Virus record (IMG/VR): IMGVR_UViG_3300000116_007530
Coordinates: 1-22,310 of that record
Length of the DNA: 22,310 nucleotides
Strand: one strand, 5' to 3'
Source: a virus
Of the stretch, positions 6,953 through 14,229 are shown one piece after another. Under the pieces are notes generated by a model. That model searched no databases, was not told the DNA's origin, and was given only the letters and a program-made list of their open reading frames with translations. The position numbers were made by a program, and so were the translations under genes. How positions within the stretch are numbered: the first letter of the stretch is position 1; each line of letters starts with the position of its first letter.

Positions 6953-8312
6953 AATTTTTTATCTGACCTCCTTCTACTGGTTTATCTAGATGATCTTTTC
7001 CTAGTATCCACATATCAGGATTTCTTTTTTTAATTTGTGTAATCCATGTATTATAACTATTTGATACTCCTTGTAAACCCTGCATATAATGAGCATTAAC
7101 AGTATGAAATGCATTACTCCACCAAATTACACTGTTTGAATCATATGGGACTATTTTTTTAGTTATAGATAAAGGACTTTTACAAATATCTACATGTGTG
7201 TAGGTATGTTTTAATTTTTTATATTCTTGCCAATGACTTTTTATCTTATCCTCATCTCCCCACCAAGCTATTTCTCTTTGCCATAAAAAATCATCTGTTT
7301 CATTTTCTGTAAGAGTCCCATGTGTTTCATTAAAATTATATTTTTTCCTAGCCCAATTTATAAATGCAGGATAATCTTCTCCATTCCACTGTTTTACCAT
7401 CATATTTTTATAAGCTAATGCGGGTTTGCTATAGTCAAAAAAGTTTACAGTAGTATCTTCCCCAAATCCAAAGGTATTTAATATCATATGAGGTTTGAAA
7501 CTAGCAGCTACAGAGTATAGATGTTTAATAGGTTTATTTAGTTTACAGTATTTTAAATCTAAATAGGTTTCCGTATTCCATAAAAATACACATTCTGGTG
7601 CATAAGTAACAATATTATTTATCCAAGATAGTTGTTCTTGTAAAGTTTCAATACTACTAGTAGGATAAATAAATTCTTTTGCATCTCTAATTTTAGGGTG
7701 AAAATTATATACTGTTAAATCATTTTCTAAACTAGTATTTATAAAGTTCCAGCCATCAACTAAGGGAGTACACACTTTTGTATCCTGTGTAGGCATTAAA
7801 GATAGTGGAGTATAATCATCATGTATATCTTTAGCATGTCTATTAGCAGCAGCTAAATGCTCTGGTTTGTCTAATTTATGTTTAGCCTCTCCCCATACAG
7901 GTTTATCAAACTTTTTATAGTAGTTTAGATTGACTAAAATACACTGTTTGTGTAATCCGTAATAACCGTTACCTTCTGCCCAATTACTATTTGGAGTTTC
8001 TTTATCCATAATATGTCCTGTGATAAAGAAGTTCTTTTTAGTCATCCATTTTTCTATAATTTTAAAAAATGAACCATCTTTAACAATATGACCTACTGCT
8101 TGTACTATACAATATTCTACATTATATTCTAATGCTTTATCTAATACGTCATTAACTGACTTACCATATATTATAGGTCCAAAGTATTTGAATCTTGTAA
8201 AAAATTCTGTAATTTCTTTACGTTTTTCTTGTATAGTCATATTTCTAGATGCAAATTTTGGGTCATCAAATATTGCTACTACATAGTTTTTATTGAGTCC
8301 CATTTTTCGCAT
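6936..8312 (-). CDS. Uncharacterised protein, 458 aa, between two oxygenase genes
   Basis: I do not recognise a family. The N-terminal half has alternating strands and helices: VVAIFDDPKF at the start, VEYCIVQAVGHI, then FFITGHIMD and CILVNLNYYKKFDKPVWGE around residues 105-140. This is loosely reminiscent of a GT-A glycosyltransferase core, though no DxD motif is convincing. The C-terminal part is aromatic-rich, with IAWWGDEDK and VIWWSNAFHTVNAHY. No signal peptide or membrane helix is seen. The first ATG (8312) overlaps the upstream oxygenase by 23 bases, and an ATG three codons later is equally possible. Its position between two 2OG-Fe(II) oxygenases suggests it acts in the same modification, by inference only. 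Confidence 0.6.
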   Translation of the reverse strand: MRKMGLNKNYVVAIFDDPKFASRNMTIQEKRKEITEFFTRFKYFGPIIYGKSVNDVLDKALEYNVEYCIVQAVGHIVKDGSFFKIIEKWMTKKNFFITGHIMDKETPNSNWAEGNGYYGLHKQCILVNLNYYKKFDKPVWGEAKHKLDKPEHLAAANRHAKDIHDDYTPLSLMPTQDTKVCTPLVDGWNFINTSLENDLTVYNFHPKIRDAKEFIYPTSSIETLQEQLSWINNIVTYAPECVFLWNTETYLDLKYCKLNKPIKHLYSVAASFKPHMILNTFGFGEDTTVNFFDYSKPALAYKNMMVKQWNGEDYPAFINWARKKYNFNETHGTLTENETDDFLWQREIAWWGDEDKIKSHWQEYKKLKHTYTHVDICKSPLSITKKIVPYDSNSVIWWSNAFHTVNAHYMQGLQGVSNSYNTWITQIKKRNPDMWILGKDHLDKPVEGGQIKNYVTKS

Positions 8313-8925
8313 AACTACGCTCTACCAATTCTTTAAATTTTTTTGTAGTTTTACCATGTACTATTATATGGTATCTATCTTCATTACTATTATTATATAC
8401 TGCATGGGTATTACCCACATCTAATAGTAATGATTTTCCTGACGCAAAAGGTAAATAACCTTTATGGCCTTTCATTTTAAAATTACAACCTTCAGGATTA
8501 TTCAGTGCTATATTAATAGGAGACAGTCTATGTTCAAAAGAGTCTTCATGTGGTGTAATATACCCTTGAGGCTCTAATAACATAAAACGTACTCTATAAT
8601 ATGTATCATAAGGAAAATAATACTTAAAAAACTCATGAGTTATAGGACATCTAGCACATATTTCTGTCCAATTATAAGGAGTTTCGTTATTTGATTTATA
8701 TCCATATTGTTCGTAGTGATTAGTTTTATACGGATCTATTCCATGGATACAGAGACTTCGCCACCCTTTATGTCTGTATCCTCCTCCACCATTATCTTCA
8801 TCTCTATGCTTAACAAACTCATCTTTAAGATTTATAGCTTCTTCTAGCATATCTTCATGAGGTATTGTTAGATCAAGTTCAAGCCAAGGTAATCCGCTTT
8901 CTGTTACTATTTCTTTATACTTCAT
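8290..8925 (-). CDS. Aspartyl/asparaginyl beta-hydroxylase-like 2OG-Fe(II) oxygenase
   Basis: The 211-aa protein has EPQGYITPHEDSFEHR with H126 and D128 as the iron-binding HxD, then INIALNNPEGC, GKSLLLDVGNTHAVYNNS with the distal histidine at H174, and EDRYHIIVHG with R184 to anchor 2-oxoglutarate. This is close to the aspartyl/asparaginyl beta-hydroxylase pattern (an iron-binding HxD, a basic segment, PF-x-G, then HAVYN-x-S). The enzyme would hydroxylate a protein side chain or another small substrate using O2 and 2-oxoglutarate. An N-terminal glycine run (DNGGGGYRHKGW) is unusual. The ATG overlaps the Fe-S carrier stop as ATGA. Iron dependence fits the neighbouring Fe-S carrier, but no direct link is shown. 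Confidence 0.8.
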   Translation of the reverse strand: MKYKEIVTESGLPWLELDLTIPHEDMLEEAINLKDEFVKHRDEDNGGGGYRHKGWRSLCIHGIDPYKTNHYEQYGYKSNNETPYNWTEICARCPITHEFFKYYFPYDTYYRVRFMLLEPQGYITPHEDSFEHRLSPINIALNNPEGCNFKMKGHKGYLPFASGKSLLLDVGNTHAVYNNSNEDRYHIIVHGKTTKKFKELVERSYAKNGTQ

Positions 8926-9398
8926 ATCATAGACTCATCAAATGCAAAACTTGTTCCACAACCACAACTAGCTTTTGCTCCTGGATTTTCTACTTTAAGT
9001 TGTTTACTTAATCCTGATGTGTCTAAATCTATGATACTTCCATATAAATATTTTAGACTAATAGGATCAATAACTGAGGGTGGATTTTCTGAAAATTGTA
9101 TATCATCTTTTTTAGGGTGTATTTCTACATCAAAAGCATAATTAAAACCAGAACAACCTCCACCATCAACTGCAAATCTAAAATACTGCCCTTGCTCAAG
9201 TATGTCTGTTATATAGATTTGTGCTTTCATTGTTATCTTTGGTAGCTGACCCTCAACTTCTTCATTAAATATAGGTACATTACCATGAAAATCATTAATA
9301 ATTTTTTTATCTAAAGATTCTACTAAGTTTGGTGGTGGAGGATTATTATTTTCTAATTCAGTAAAAAATTTATCTAGTTCTTCTGAATAATCAGTCAT
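8922..9398 (-). CDS. A-type iron-sulfur carrier (IscA/ErpA/HesB-like) with N-terminal extension
   Basis: The C-terminal 105 residues are an A-type carrier domain, with FAVDGGGCSGFNYAFDV holding C82 and the tail SCGCGTSF holding C145 and C147. These are the three cysteines that bind or pass on an Fe-S cluster. About 50 extra residues precede it, acidic and with a PPPP run, absent from ordinary 105-120 aa carriers. I start the gene at the ATG at 9398 because AAAGGA lies 6 bases upstream; an in-frame TTG at 9440 would overlap the glycosyltransferase and has no better SD. The protein would deliver Fe-S clusters to phage or host apoproteins in the cytoplasm. No IscU or IscS is visible, so it must rely on host cluster assembly. 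Confidence 0.9.
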   Translation of the reverse strand: MTDYSEELDKFFTELENNNPPPPNLVESLDKKIINDFHGNVPIFNEEVEGQLPKITMKAQIYITDILEQGQYFRFAVDGGGCSGFNYAFDVEIHPKKDDIQFSENPPSVIDPISLKYLYGSIIDLDTSGLSKQLKVENPGAKASCGCGTSFAFDESMI

Positions 9399-9404
9399 AT
9401 AGAT

Positions 9405-9410
9405 TCCTTT
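9405..9410 (-). promoter_or_regulatory. Shine-Dalgarno AAAGGA for the Fe-S carrier
   Basis: AAAGGA sits 6 bases before the ATG at 9398. It decides that ATG over the in-frame TTG at 9440, which would add 14 residues. Confidence 0.65.
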
Positions 9411-9411
9411 A

Positions 9412-10575
9412 TTATCTAACAGTGCTTTCTCTACTTGCAATTTGTCTAAATACTTCTAAATAAATATTACTTATGTTTTTCCAAGTATTATCAAGCATAC
9501 TATTTTCTGCTTTTTCAGCTAGTTGATTCTCTCTAGTATGAGAGTGGTATATTGTTCTCATTATATTTGATAAATGATCTTTATTAGGTTCATGATAGAA
9601 TGAGTGAGTACTCATATTAGTCATAGCATCTCCTGGTTTCATAGCAAATACATTTTGATTAGTTATATCCATATTACTTCTTTGAGTTGCAATTTTATAA
9701 CCAGAATCTTCTGTAACAAAGTCATCCGTAGGGCCTTGCGCAGATACTATAGGTACACATCCACAAGCTATAGCTTCTTGAATATGCATCCCAAATCCTT
9801 CGGCTCTATACGGATGTACTATCATCTGTGAATTTTTAAATATAGAAGCTATTTCAGTATCAGATAAATCATCGTTAATGTATATTACTTCTGCACAATC
9901 TGTCTTGTACTGCATTTTAATAGTTTCATTTAGTATGTTACTTTGCCCATATATTTTAGGATTATCTTTAATTATTAATCTAACATTATCATATTTTTTA
10001 AATGCCTCTTTCCAAACATTCATCAGAATATCTAGACCTTTTCTCCACTGAGAATTTCCTAGATATACAAAATTAAACTTATCTGACTTAGCATATTTAT
10101 CTGGATCTGGTGTAGCTTCGGTATTAAATATATTATCATTATAGCCATTTGGTACTACATATAGATTACCAGGTTTCATACCTGCTTGACCAAATATATT
10201 AGCTATATATTTACTAGGAACTATTAATGCATCTGCAAATGTTTCAAATTTATATTGCCATTCAAAAGGTACTTTATTATATTCCCATGGCTGTATATAG
10301 ATAACTTTAGTAGTATCTGATGTAGGCCAGTTCCAAATAGGAGGATAAGTATGTCTAACTTGTATATCTGGACTGTTTCCAAGGTTTATACTCTGTAATT
10401 TTTTTAATTGTTTGACTATATTTTTATCTACTTGATACTCAGGATCATAAGCATCTAATGCAGTAATTCCTATCTCAATATCAGGATGCAAGTTACTAAT
10501 ATTAGTAACTATATTTCTATTAACAATAGAAAGAGAGTGATTATCATAAAATTTTCCAACAAATTCAATTTTCAT
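9412..10575 (-). CDS. Glycosyltransferase, GT-B fold (GT4-like)
   Basis: The 387-aa protein has two Rossmann-like halves. The second begins FNFVYLGNSQWRKGLDILM (about 167-185), the usual start of the donor domain with an RKG-type motif, and contains HPYRAEGFGMHIQEAIACG, where E259 and E267 form the EX7E motif of GT4 retaining enzymes. The first half ends VPSKYIANIF...VVPNGYN, typical of this group. It should transfer a sugar from a nucleotide donor to a glycan acceptor at the cytoplasmic side. It is separated from the next upstream gene by a single base and is one of five glycosyltransferase-like genes in the operon. Donor and acceptor are unknown. Confidence 0.9.
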   Translation of the reverse strand: MKIEFVGKFYDNHSLSIVNRNIVTNISNLHPDIEIGITALDAYDPEYQVDKNIVKQLKKLQSINLGNSPDIQVRHTYPPIWNWPTSDTTKVIYIQPWEYNKVPFEWQYKFETFADALIVPSKYIANIFGQAGMKPGNLYVVPNGYNDNIFNTEATPDPDKYAKSDKFNFVYLGNSQWRKGLDILMNVWKEAFKKYDNVRLIIKDNPKIYGQSNILNETIKMQYKTDCAEVIYINDDLSDTEIASIFKNSQMIVHPYRAEGFGMHIQEAIACGCVPIVSAQGPTDDFVTEDSGYKIATQRSNMDITNQNVFAMKPGDAMTNMSTHSFYHEPNKDHLSNIMRTIYHSHTRENQLAEKAENSMLDNTWKNISNIYLEVFRQIASRESTVR

Positions 10576-10576
10576 A

Positions 10577-11407
10577 TTAGTAAGCCCATTCTCTATGTTG
10601 TCTAATGTAGTCTTCTACTTGATCTGTATTAATAGGCACTAATTTAGGCCATTGAGCTTCACCTAGTCCTGATGTTTTAAAATTACGTAGATCTGTATAG
10701 TTATCAAGAGTAACCTGATTCCATACATTATAAAATGGATCTTTTTCTACAAGATCAGAATGTCCTATATTATTAATCTTTTGATGCAGATCTTCTTTAC
10801 TTCTACATAGACTCCAATGAAGAGCTACGAGCGGGGATAACAATCTATTATGTCCTGCAGAACTTTTGTTAGTCCATCTAGCATATACAAAAGTACTATC
10901 ATCAGAAGTTACTATGCCTTGATTTTCCCCAAAAAAAGGCGTGTCATCTTCATTAGCTATTACTAAGGTGGTATCATCAATAGTTTTATAAGGAGTAGCC
11001 CAAGTCATACAAATATCTGCCTTTGTATAGTATCTTTCCACTAAAGGACAAAAATCATAGAAAAATTCTTTAGGATTAATTAGCCATTCATCAGCATCAA
11101 AAGAAAAAATCCAATCATTAGAACAGTTAGACTTTAAAAAGTTTCTTTCATAATTATCATTTTCTATCGCAACCTCACCTTTAACAAAATCTTCTTCAAT
11201 AATAGATATTTTACTATCACCATCAATAGCATTTAACTCTGACCATAGTTGTGACTCATTAAATGAAAAACTATTACCGCTCCAGGTTTTCCTATTTTTA
11301 TCTAGTCCTAAAATAATTTCATCTACATAATTATAGTATCTCTTAATACTTTCTGGTAAATAACTTGCATCATAGCTTACTAAGCTAATAACTGACTTCT
11401 TTTTCAT
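10577..11407 (-). CDS. Glycosyltransferase-like protein, GT-A type
   Basis: The N-terminus (VISLVSYDASYLPESIKRYYNYVDEIILGLD) resembles GT2/GT92-type proteins that begin with a strand and a helix and then a VDEI-ILG segment. WIFSFDADEWL carries the metal-binding DxD (D104, D106). Later RLLSPLVALHWSL and aromatic-rich segments fit an acceptor-binding region. At 276 aa it has the size of a single GT-A domain, with no membrane helix. Its ATG directly abuts the stop of the methyltransferase gene. The substrate cannot be assigned. Confidence 0.72.
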   Translation of the reverse strand: MKKKSVISLVSYDASYLPESIKRYYNYVDEIILGLDKNRKTWSGNSFSFNESQLWSELNAIDGDSKISIIEEDFVKGEVAIENDNYERNFLKSNCSNDWIFSFDADEWLINPKEFFYDFCPLVERYYTKADICMTWATPYKTIDDTTLVIANEDDTPFFGENQGIVTSDDSTFVYARWTNKSSAGHNRLLSPLVALHWSLCRSKEDLHQKINNIGHSDLVEKDPFYNVWNQVTLDNYTDLRNFKTSGLGEAQWPKLVPINTDQVEDYIRQHREWAY

Positions 11408-12088
11408 TTATGCCTCTTTTTTAGGTTTAAACATTGTTTTTTTGAAAAGTATAATTCTTATCCCATTAAACCAGCCATTAGTATTGCCCATAGTTCTAAC
11501 GGTTTTTTCTTCTTCGTGTAGTATCTTATAATGATCTTGATATTTAGCTAAAGATTGTGTCAAAGGTAGCGCAGAATCTTCTAAAGAAGTGTTTGTAAAA
11601 ACTACTAGACATTCTTGTGCTAAATTAGGAAAAACTTTTTCAAAAAAGTTTTCATAAGTTTCCTTTGTTACTGGAGTTACATCAAAGTGTACTATATTAA
11701 ATTTTGGTAATTTTTTATAGTTTACTGACTCAAAACTATCTTCAATAAAATTAACATTTGATTCTTCCGTACTTTGGTCTTTTACATTGTGTAAGTTTAG
11801 GTGATGATCAAAAACATCTCTCATACTACTTTTTATAACAAAATTATCAATTCCGACACATTTAGTTTTATGATTACCGGCAGCAGCTGATAGTAATGTA
11901 CCCCCACCTTGTACACCTATCTCAAGATAATTTACATTATCTGCTGCACACAAATTATTTAATAGATGTCTGATTTCTTCTGAAGACTCTCCCATTATTG
12001 TTTGATAATGAAATTGCAGTAATTTAGATTTATTCTGTGCTGCTAGTTCCAACGCTGCTTTTATCCAAGCCACATTTAATTTAGCCAT
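11408..12088 (-). CDS. Class I SAM-dependent methyltransferase-like protein
   Basis: VNYLEIGVQGGGTL (residues 53-64) is the glycine-rich SAM-binding motif I, and CVGIDNF with D81 ends the second strand, as in class I methyltransferases of the Methyltransf_24 group. A later strand, FNIVHFDVTP, fits motif IV. It probably methylates a sugar in the glycan made by the surrounding genes, a common role in O-antigen clusters. The ATG has a strong SD (GGAGG) and overlaps the stop of the small membrane protein as TAATG. The second methyltransferase-like gene in the window (20160-20867) is only distantly similar. Confidence 0.75.
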   Translation of the reverse strand: MAKLNVAWIKAALELAAQNKSKLLQFHYQTIMGESSEEIRHLLNNLCAADNVNYLEIGVQGGGTLLSAAAGNHKTKCVGIDNFVIKSSMRDVFDHHLNLHNVKDQSTEESNVNFIEDSFESVNYKKLPKFNIVHFDVTPVTKETYENFFEKVFPNLAQECLVVFTNTSLEDSALPLTQSLAKYQDHYKILHEEEKTVRTMGNTNGWFNGIRIILFKKTMFKPKKEA

Positions 12089-12318
12089 TATTTCCTCCTT
12101 CTAAAAAGTAAGTTATCTATAAAGTAGAATGGTATGTATAATACAAGAAATACTGTAGATATAATTACAAAAGGAATAAAAACAAATAAGAGGCAGATAA
12201 TTAACCACATAAACACAAAAAATACTAATATAGGAGCATTATTTGATGGTTTAAGTTGTTTTGCCTCTTGTTTAATTCCAGTCCACATTTCTTCTTTAGA
12301 TATATATATCTTATCCAT
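12088..12318 (-). CDS. Small two-TM membrane protein, 76 aa
   Basis: Residues about 30-48 and 50-69 are almost wholly hydrophobic (ILVFFVFMWLIICLLFVF and VIISTVFLVLYIPFYF), separated by one proline. The N-terminal 28 residues are polar and charged, and the C-terminus is RRRK, suggesting both ends face the cytoplasm in a hairpin topology. I recognise no family. It overlaps the GT2 gene upstream by 8 bases and the methyltransferase gene downstream by 1. It may anchor glycosyltransferases at the membrane or be unrelated to the pathway. Confidence 0.65.
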   Translation of the reverse strand: MDKIYISKEEMWTGIKQEAKQLKPSNNAPILVFFVFMWLIICLLFVFIPFVIISTVFLVLYIPFYFIDNLLFRRRK

Positions 12319-13051
12319 TTTTAATTTCTTTGTCCAGCATTTTATAAAATTTTGAATTTGCCCATTTAGATTTTAATGTTTCTAAATTTCTGGTTTCCAT
12401 GTTTGCTTTAGATTGATCTTTTACTCTTTTATTATCTCTAGATTCGTGGTGGTACAGTCTTACTGGAATCTGATAAATTTGTTCTCCTGCTTCACGAGCT
12501 GTCAAACAATAGTCTACGTCTCTATTATATGTCCATTCATATTCCGGTGAAAAGTTACCCACAGTATTTAAAAAACTTCTTCTTAAATAACAGCCGCCAA
12601 ATGTAGTCCAAGCTACTTCTCTGACTATATCATACTGTCCAGTATCTAATTTAAGATTATTTTTAAAGGTAGAACTATTTTCTAAAACTAACCCGCTACC
12701 AAAATGATCAGGATTTCCATTAGTAAAAGTACCTCCTGCACATTGAATATAAAATTGTTTTTGTTCATTCTGCGCAGGATAAAGTAATAGACATCCAAAC
12801 ATACCTGCTTCAGGATATTTTTTTACATAGTCTAAAACTTCAACAAACCAATTATCATGATGAGGAGTCATATCTGCATGAAGAATAAATATATCATCTT
12901 CAGGATATTTATTCCACATTTTTTGATACATAAGATCTGATCCTATACCTGCCTCATCTTGTTCATAATGTACATCTAGTTCCCAAAACATATCCTTATG
13001 TTGTGATATTTCTTGTTCATATACATATGGTGTAATTATTTTAACTGTCAT
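12311..13051 (-). CDS. GT2-family glycosyltransferase
   Basis: Conserved GT2 elements appear in order: DDIFILHADM around residues 52-61 with HAD in the DxD position, WTTFGGCYLRR (148-158) for the acceptor loop, and NRDVDYCLTAREAGEQIYQIP (176-196), the (E/R)D-x-D-C/L-x-R-x-x-x-x-G block seen in rhamnosyl- and related transferases. At 246 aa it is a single catalytic domain, without membrane helices. It likely adds one sugar to a surface or virion glycan. Its end overlaps the membrane protein, and its start overlaps the small Cys-rich gene. Confidence 0.85.
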   Translation of the reverse strand: MTVKIITPYVYEQEISQHKDMFWELDVHYEQDEAGIGSDLMYQKMWNKYPEDDIFILHADMTPHHDNWFVEVLDYVKKYPEAGMFGCLLLYPAQNEQKQFYIQCAGGTFTNGNPDHFGSGLVLENSSTFKNNLKLDTGQYDIVREVAWTTFGGCYLRRSFLNTVGNFSPEYEWTYNRDVDYCLTAREAGEQIYQIPVRLYHHESRDNKRVKDQSKANMETRNLETLKSKWANSKFYKMLDKEIKNG

Positions 13052-13265
13052 CTTTTACTCTTTCTTCTCTTAATTGGCAACCTTCTGGTATGTATCTTAC
13101 AATCGTTGCCTTATTTACCAAATAGTTATCTTCTTCTCCTGATGCTACATATTTGCGAGGTTTTGGATTATACTTTTGATTTTCTGGGTGAAAACATAAA
13201 ACTCCTTGTCCTGCACCTATAGCCCAACAAACATACTTACATTGCCAACAATCACTACTGTACAT
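13041..13265 (-). CDS. Small cysteine-rich protein, 74 aa
   Basis: From the ATG at 13265 the protein begins with C6-x2-C9-x3-C13, then C24 and H26 within LCFHPEN. This spacing could bind zinc or an iron-sulfur cluster, but it is not the radical-SAM CX3CX2C order. The remainder is polar with several charged residues and a further cysteine near residue 63. I chose this ATG over an in-frame TTG at 13307 because the TTG would overlap the neighbour by 53 bases. The ATG overlaps the upstream stop by 11 bases and the end overlaps the GT2 start, as in the rest of the operon. Function unknown. Confidence 0.5.
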   Translation of the reverse strand: MYSSDCWQCKYVCWAIGAGQGVLCFHPENQKYNPKPRKYVASGEEDNYLVNKATIVRYIPEGCQLREERVKDDS

Positions 13266-13473
13266 TCCAAGTTCTACCTTCAGGGTATTCTTCCAAGAAC
13301 CACTCAATACCTTCTAAGTAATCTTTGTCTTCATCATTCATATAACTTCTATACACATTTACTTGCGCCATTTTTGTTACTACATTGTGCAGATTTTCTA
13401 AATGTGCATCACTTTCCATCATGGCCTGCAATTCATCCATCAGTGGTGTAATTTTTTCTTGAATTTTACTCAT
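13255..13473 (-). CDS. Small hypothetical protein, 72 aa, helical and acidic
   Basis: I do not recognise it. The sequence is mostly helical and acidic: MDELQAMMESDAHLENLH, an amphipathic helix, then YMNDEDKDYLEGIEWFLEEYPEG. No cysteine, signal or membrane segment is present. Its stop overlaps the start of the Cys-rich gene by 11 bases, and its ATG follows the phosphomannomutase stop by 6 bases. Support is from packing and orientation only. Confidence 0.5.
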   Translation of the reverse strand: MSKIQEKITPLMDELQAMMESDAHLENLHNVVTKMAQVNVYRSYMNDEDKDYLEGIEWFLEEYPEGRTWNVQ

Positions 13474-13479
13474 ATTGTA

Positions 13480-14229
13480 TTATTGTCCATATTTTAATAA
13501 ACCTGCTGGGTAAAATGTTGTTAGTACTGTTATTTGTTTTAGTATTTCCCAGGTATCTTGCCAATCAGTAACATTATAGAATGTACCTCTATTTTGATCA
13601 ACTATTTTATTAGCAATAGACCAGTCATTGCCACCTTGAAATATTGCATCCCCAAAAAAATGTAACTGATCGTTTTCATTAAAATCTATGAGTATCTGAC
13701 TTTTATCAAAACCTTTTGGGCCTATATCTATTCCTGTTTCCCCACCTGCTGTTGCGTTTAGTGTCGGAAATCTTAAATTAAAATCATGTACAATATGGTT
13801 ACGTTCATTATACTTTTTATCCCATTCTATATACAACATACGTTCTGCTAATATAGCATTACGACCTACTATACTAAAATTAAGCATGCCGGAGCGTTCT
13901 TCTATATGTAATCCAGTTCGTAAAACAAAATTACTTTCTTCTAGTCTATCTTCTAACCAACTTATTACATTACTAGGAATTTTCCAAGTAACAGTTCTTA
14001 TATTTTGATCACCTTCATAAACATCACAACCAGAACAATTGTAAACACGTTTACATTTAAAGTAAATATATTCTCCTATTTGTTCAACTGTTTTAGTACG
14101 ATCACTTCCTGTAACCAAATAAACATTATTTGTTTCACAAAATTTACTAAACCATATAGCAAACTTTTTATTCATACGCTTACGACTGGGTGTTAGTGTT
14201 CCATCAACATCAAAAATATATTTATACAT
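13480..14229 (-). CDS. Phosphomannomutase, eukaryotic (HAD-IIB) type
   Basis: FDVDGTLTPSR (residues 6-16) provides the HAD nucleophile D7 and acid/base D9. TGSD (40-43) is HAD motif II. HIEERSGMLNFSIVGRNA (108-125) matches the sugar-phosphate cap segment of eukaryotic PMM, GGETGIDIGPKGFDK (162-176) the family's GG-x-x-x-D-x-x-P-x-G-x-DK block, and FFGDAIFQGGND (191-202) HAD motif IV. At 249 aa it matches that family in size. The enzyme converts mannose-6-phosphate to mannose-1-phosphate, the precursor of GDP-mannose; bacteria usually use an unrelated alpha-D-phosphohexomutase for this. No mannose-1-phosphate guanylyltransferase is visible. It overlaps the SDR gene as TAATG. A related sugar phosphatase is the alternative. 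Confidence 0.82.
   Translation of the reverse strand: MYKYIFDVDGTLTPSRKRMNKKFAIWFSKFCETNNVYLVTGSDRTKTVEQIGEYIYFKCKRVYNCSGCDVYEGDQNIRTVTWKIPSNVISWLEDRLEESNFVLRTGLHIEERSGMLNFSIVGRNAILAERMLYIEWDKKYNERNHIVHDFNLRFPTLNATAGGETGIDIGPKGFDKSQILIDFNENDQLHFFGDAIFQGGNDWSIANKIVDQNRGTFYNVTDWQDTWEILKQITVLTTFYPAGLLKYGQ

Noticed and set aside
8922-9440. TTG start for the Fe-S carrier at 9440
   Set aside because: A well-spaced AAAGGA precedes the ATG at 9398, and the longer form would overlap the glycosyltransferase by 29 bases.
13041-13307. Radical-SAM reading of the Cys-rich protein
   Set aside because: The spacing is CX2CX3C, not CX3CX2C, and 74 residues are too few for the barrel.
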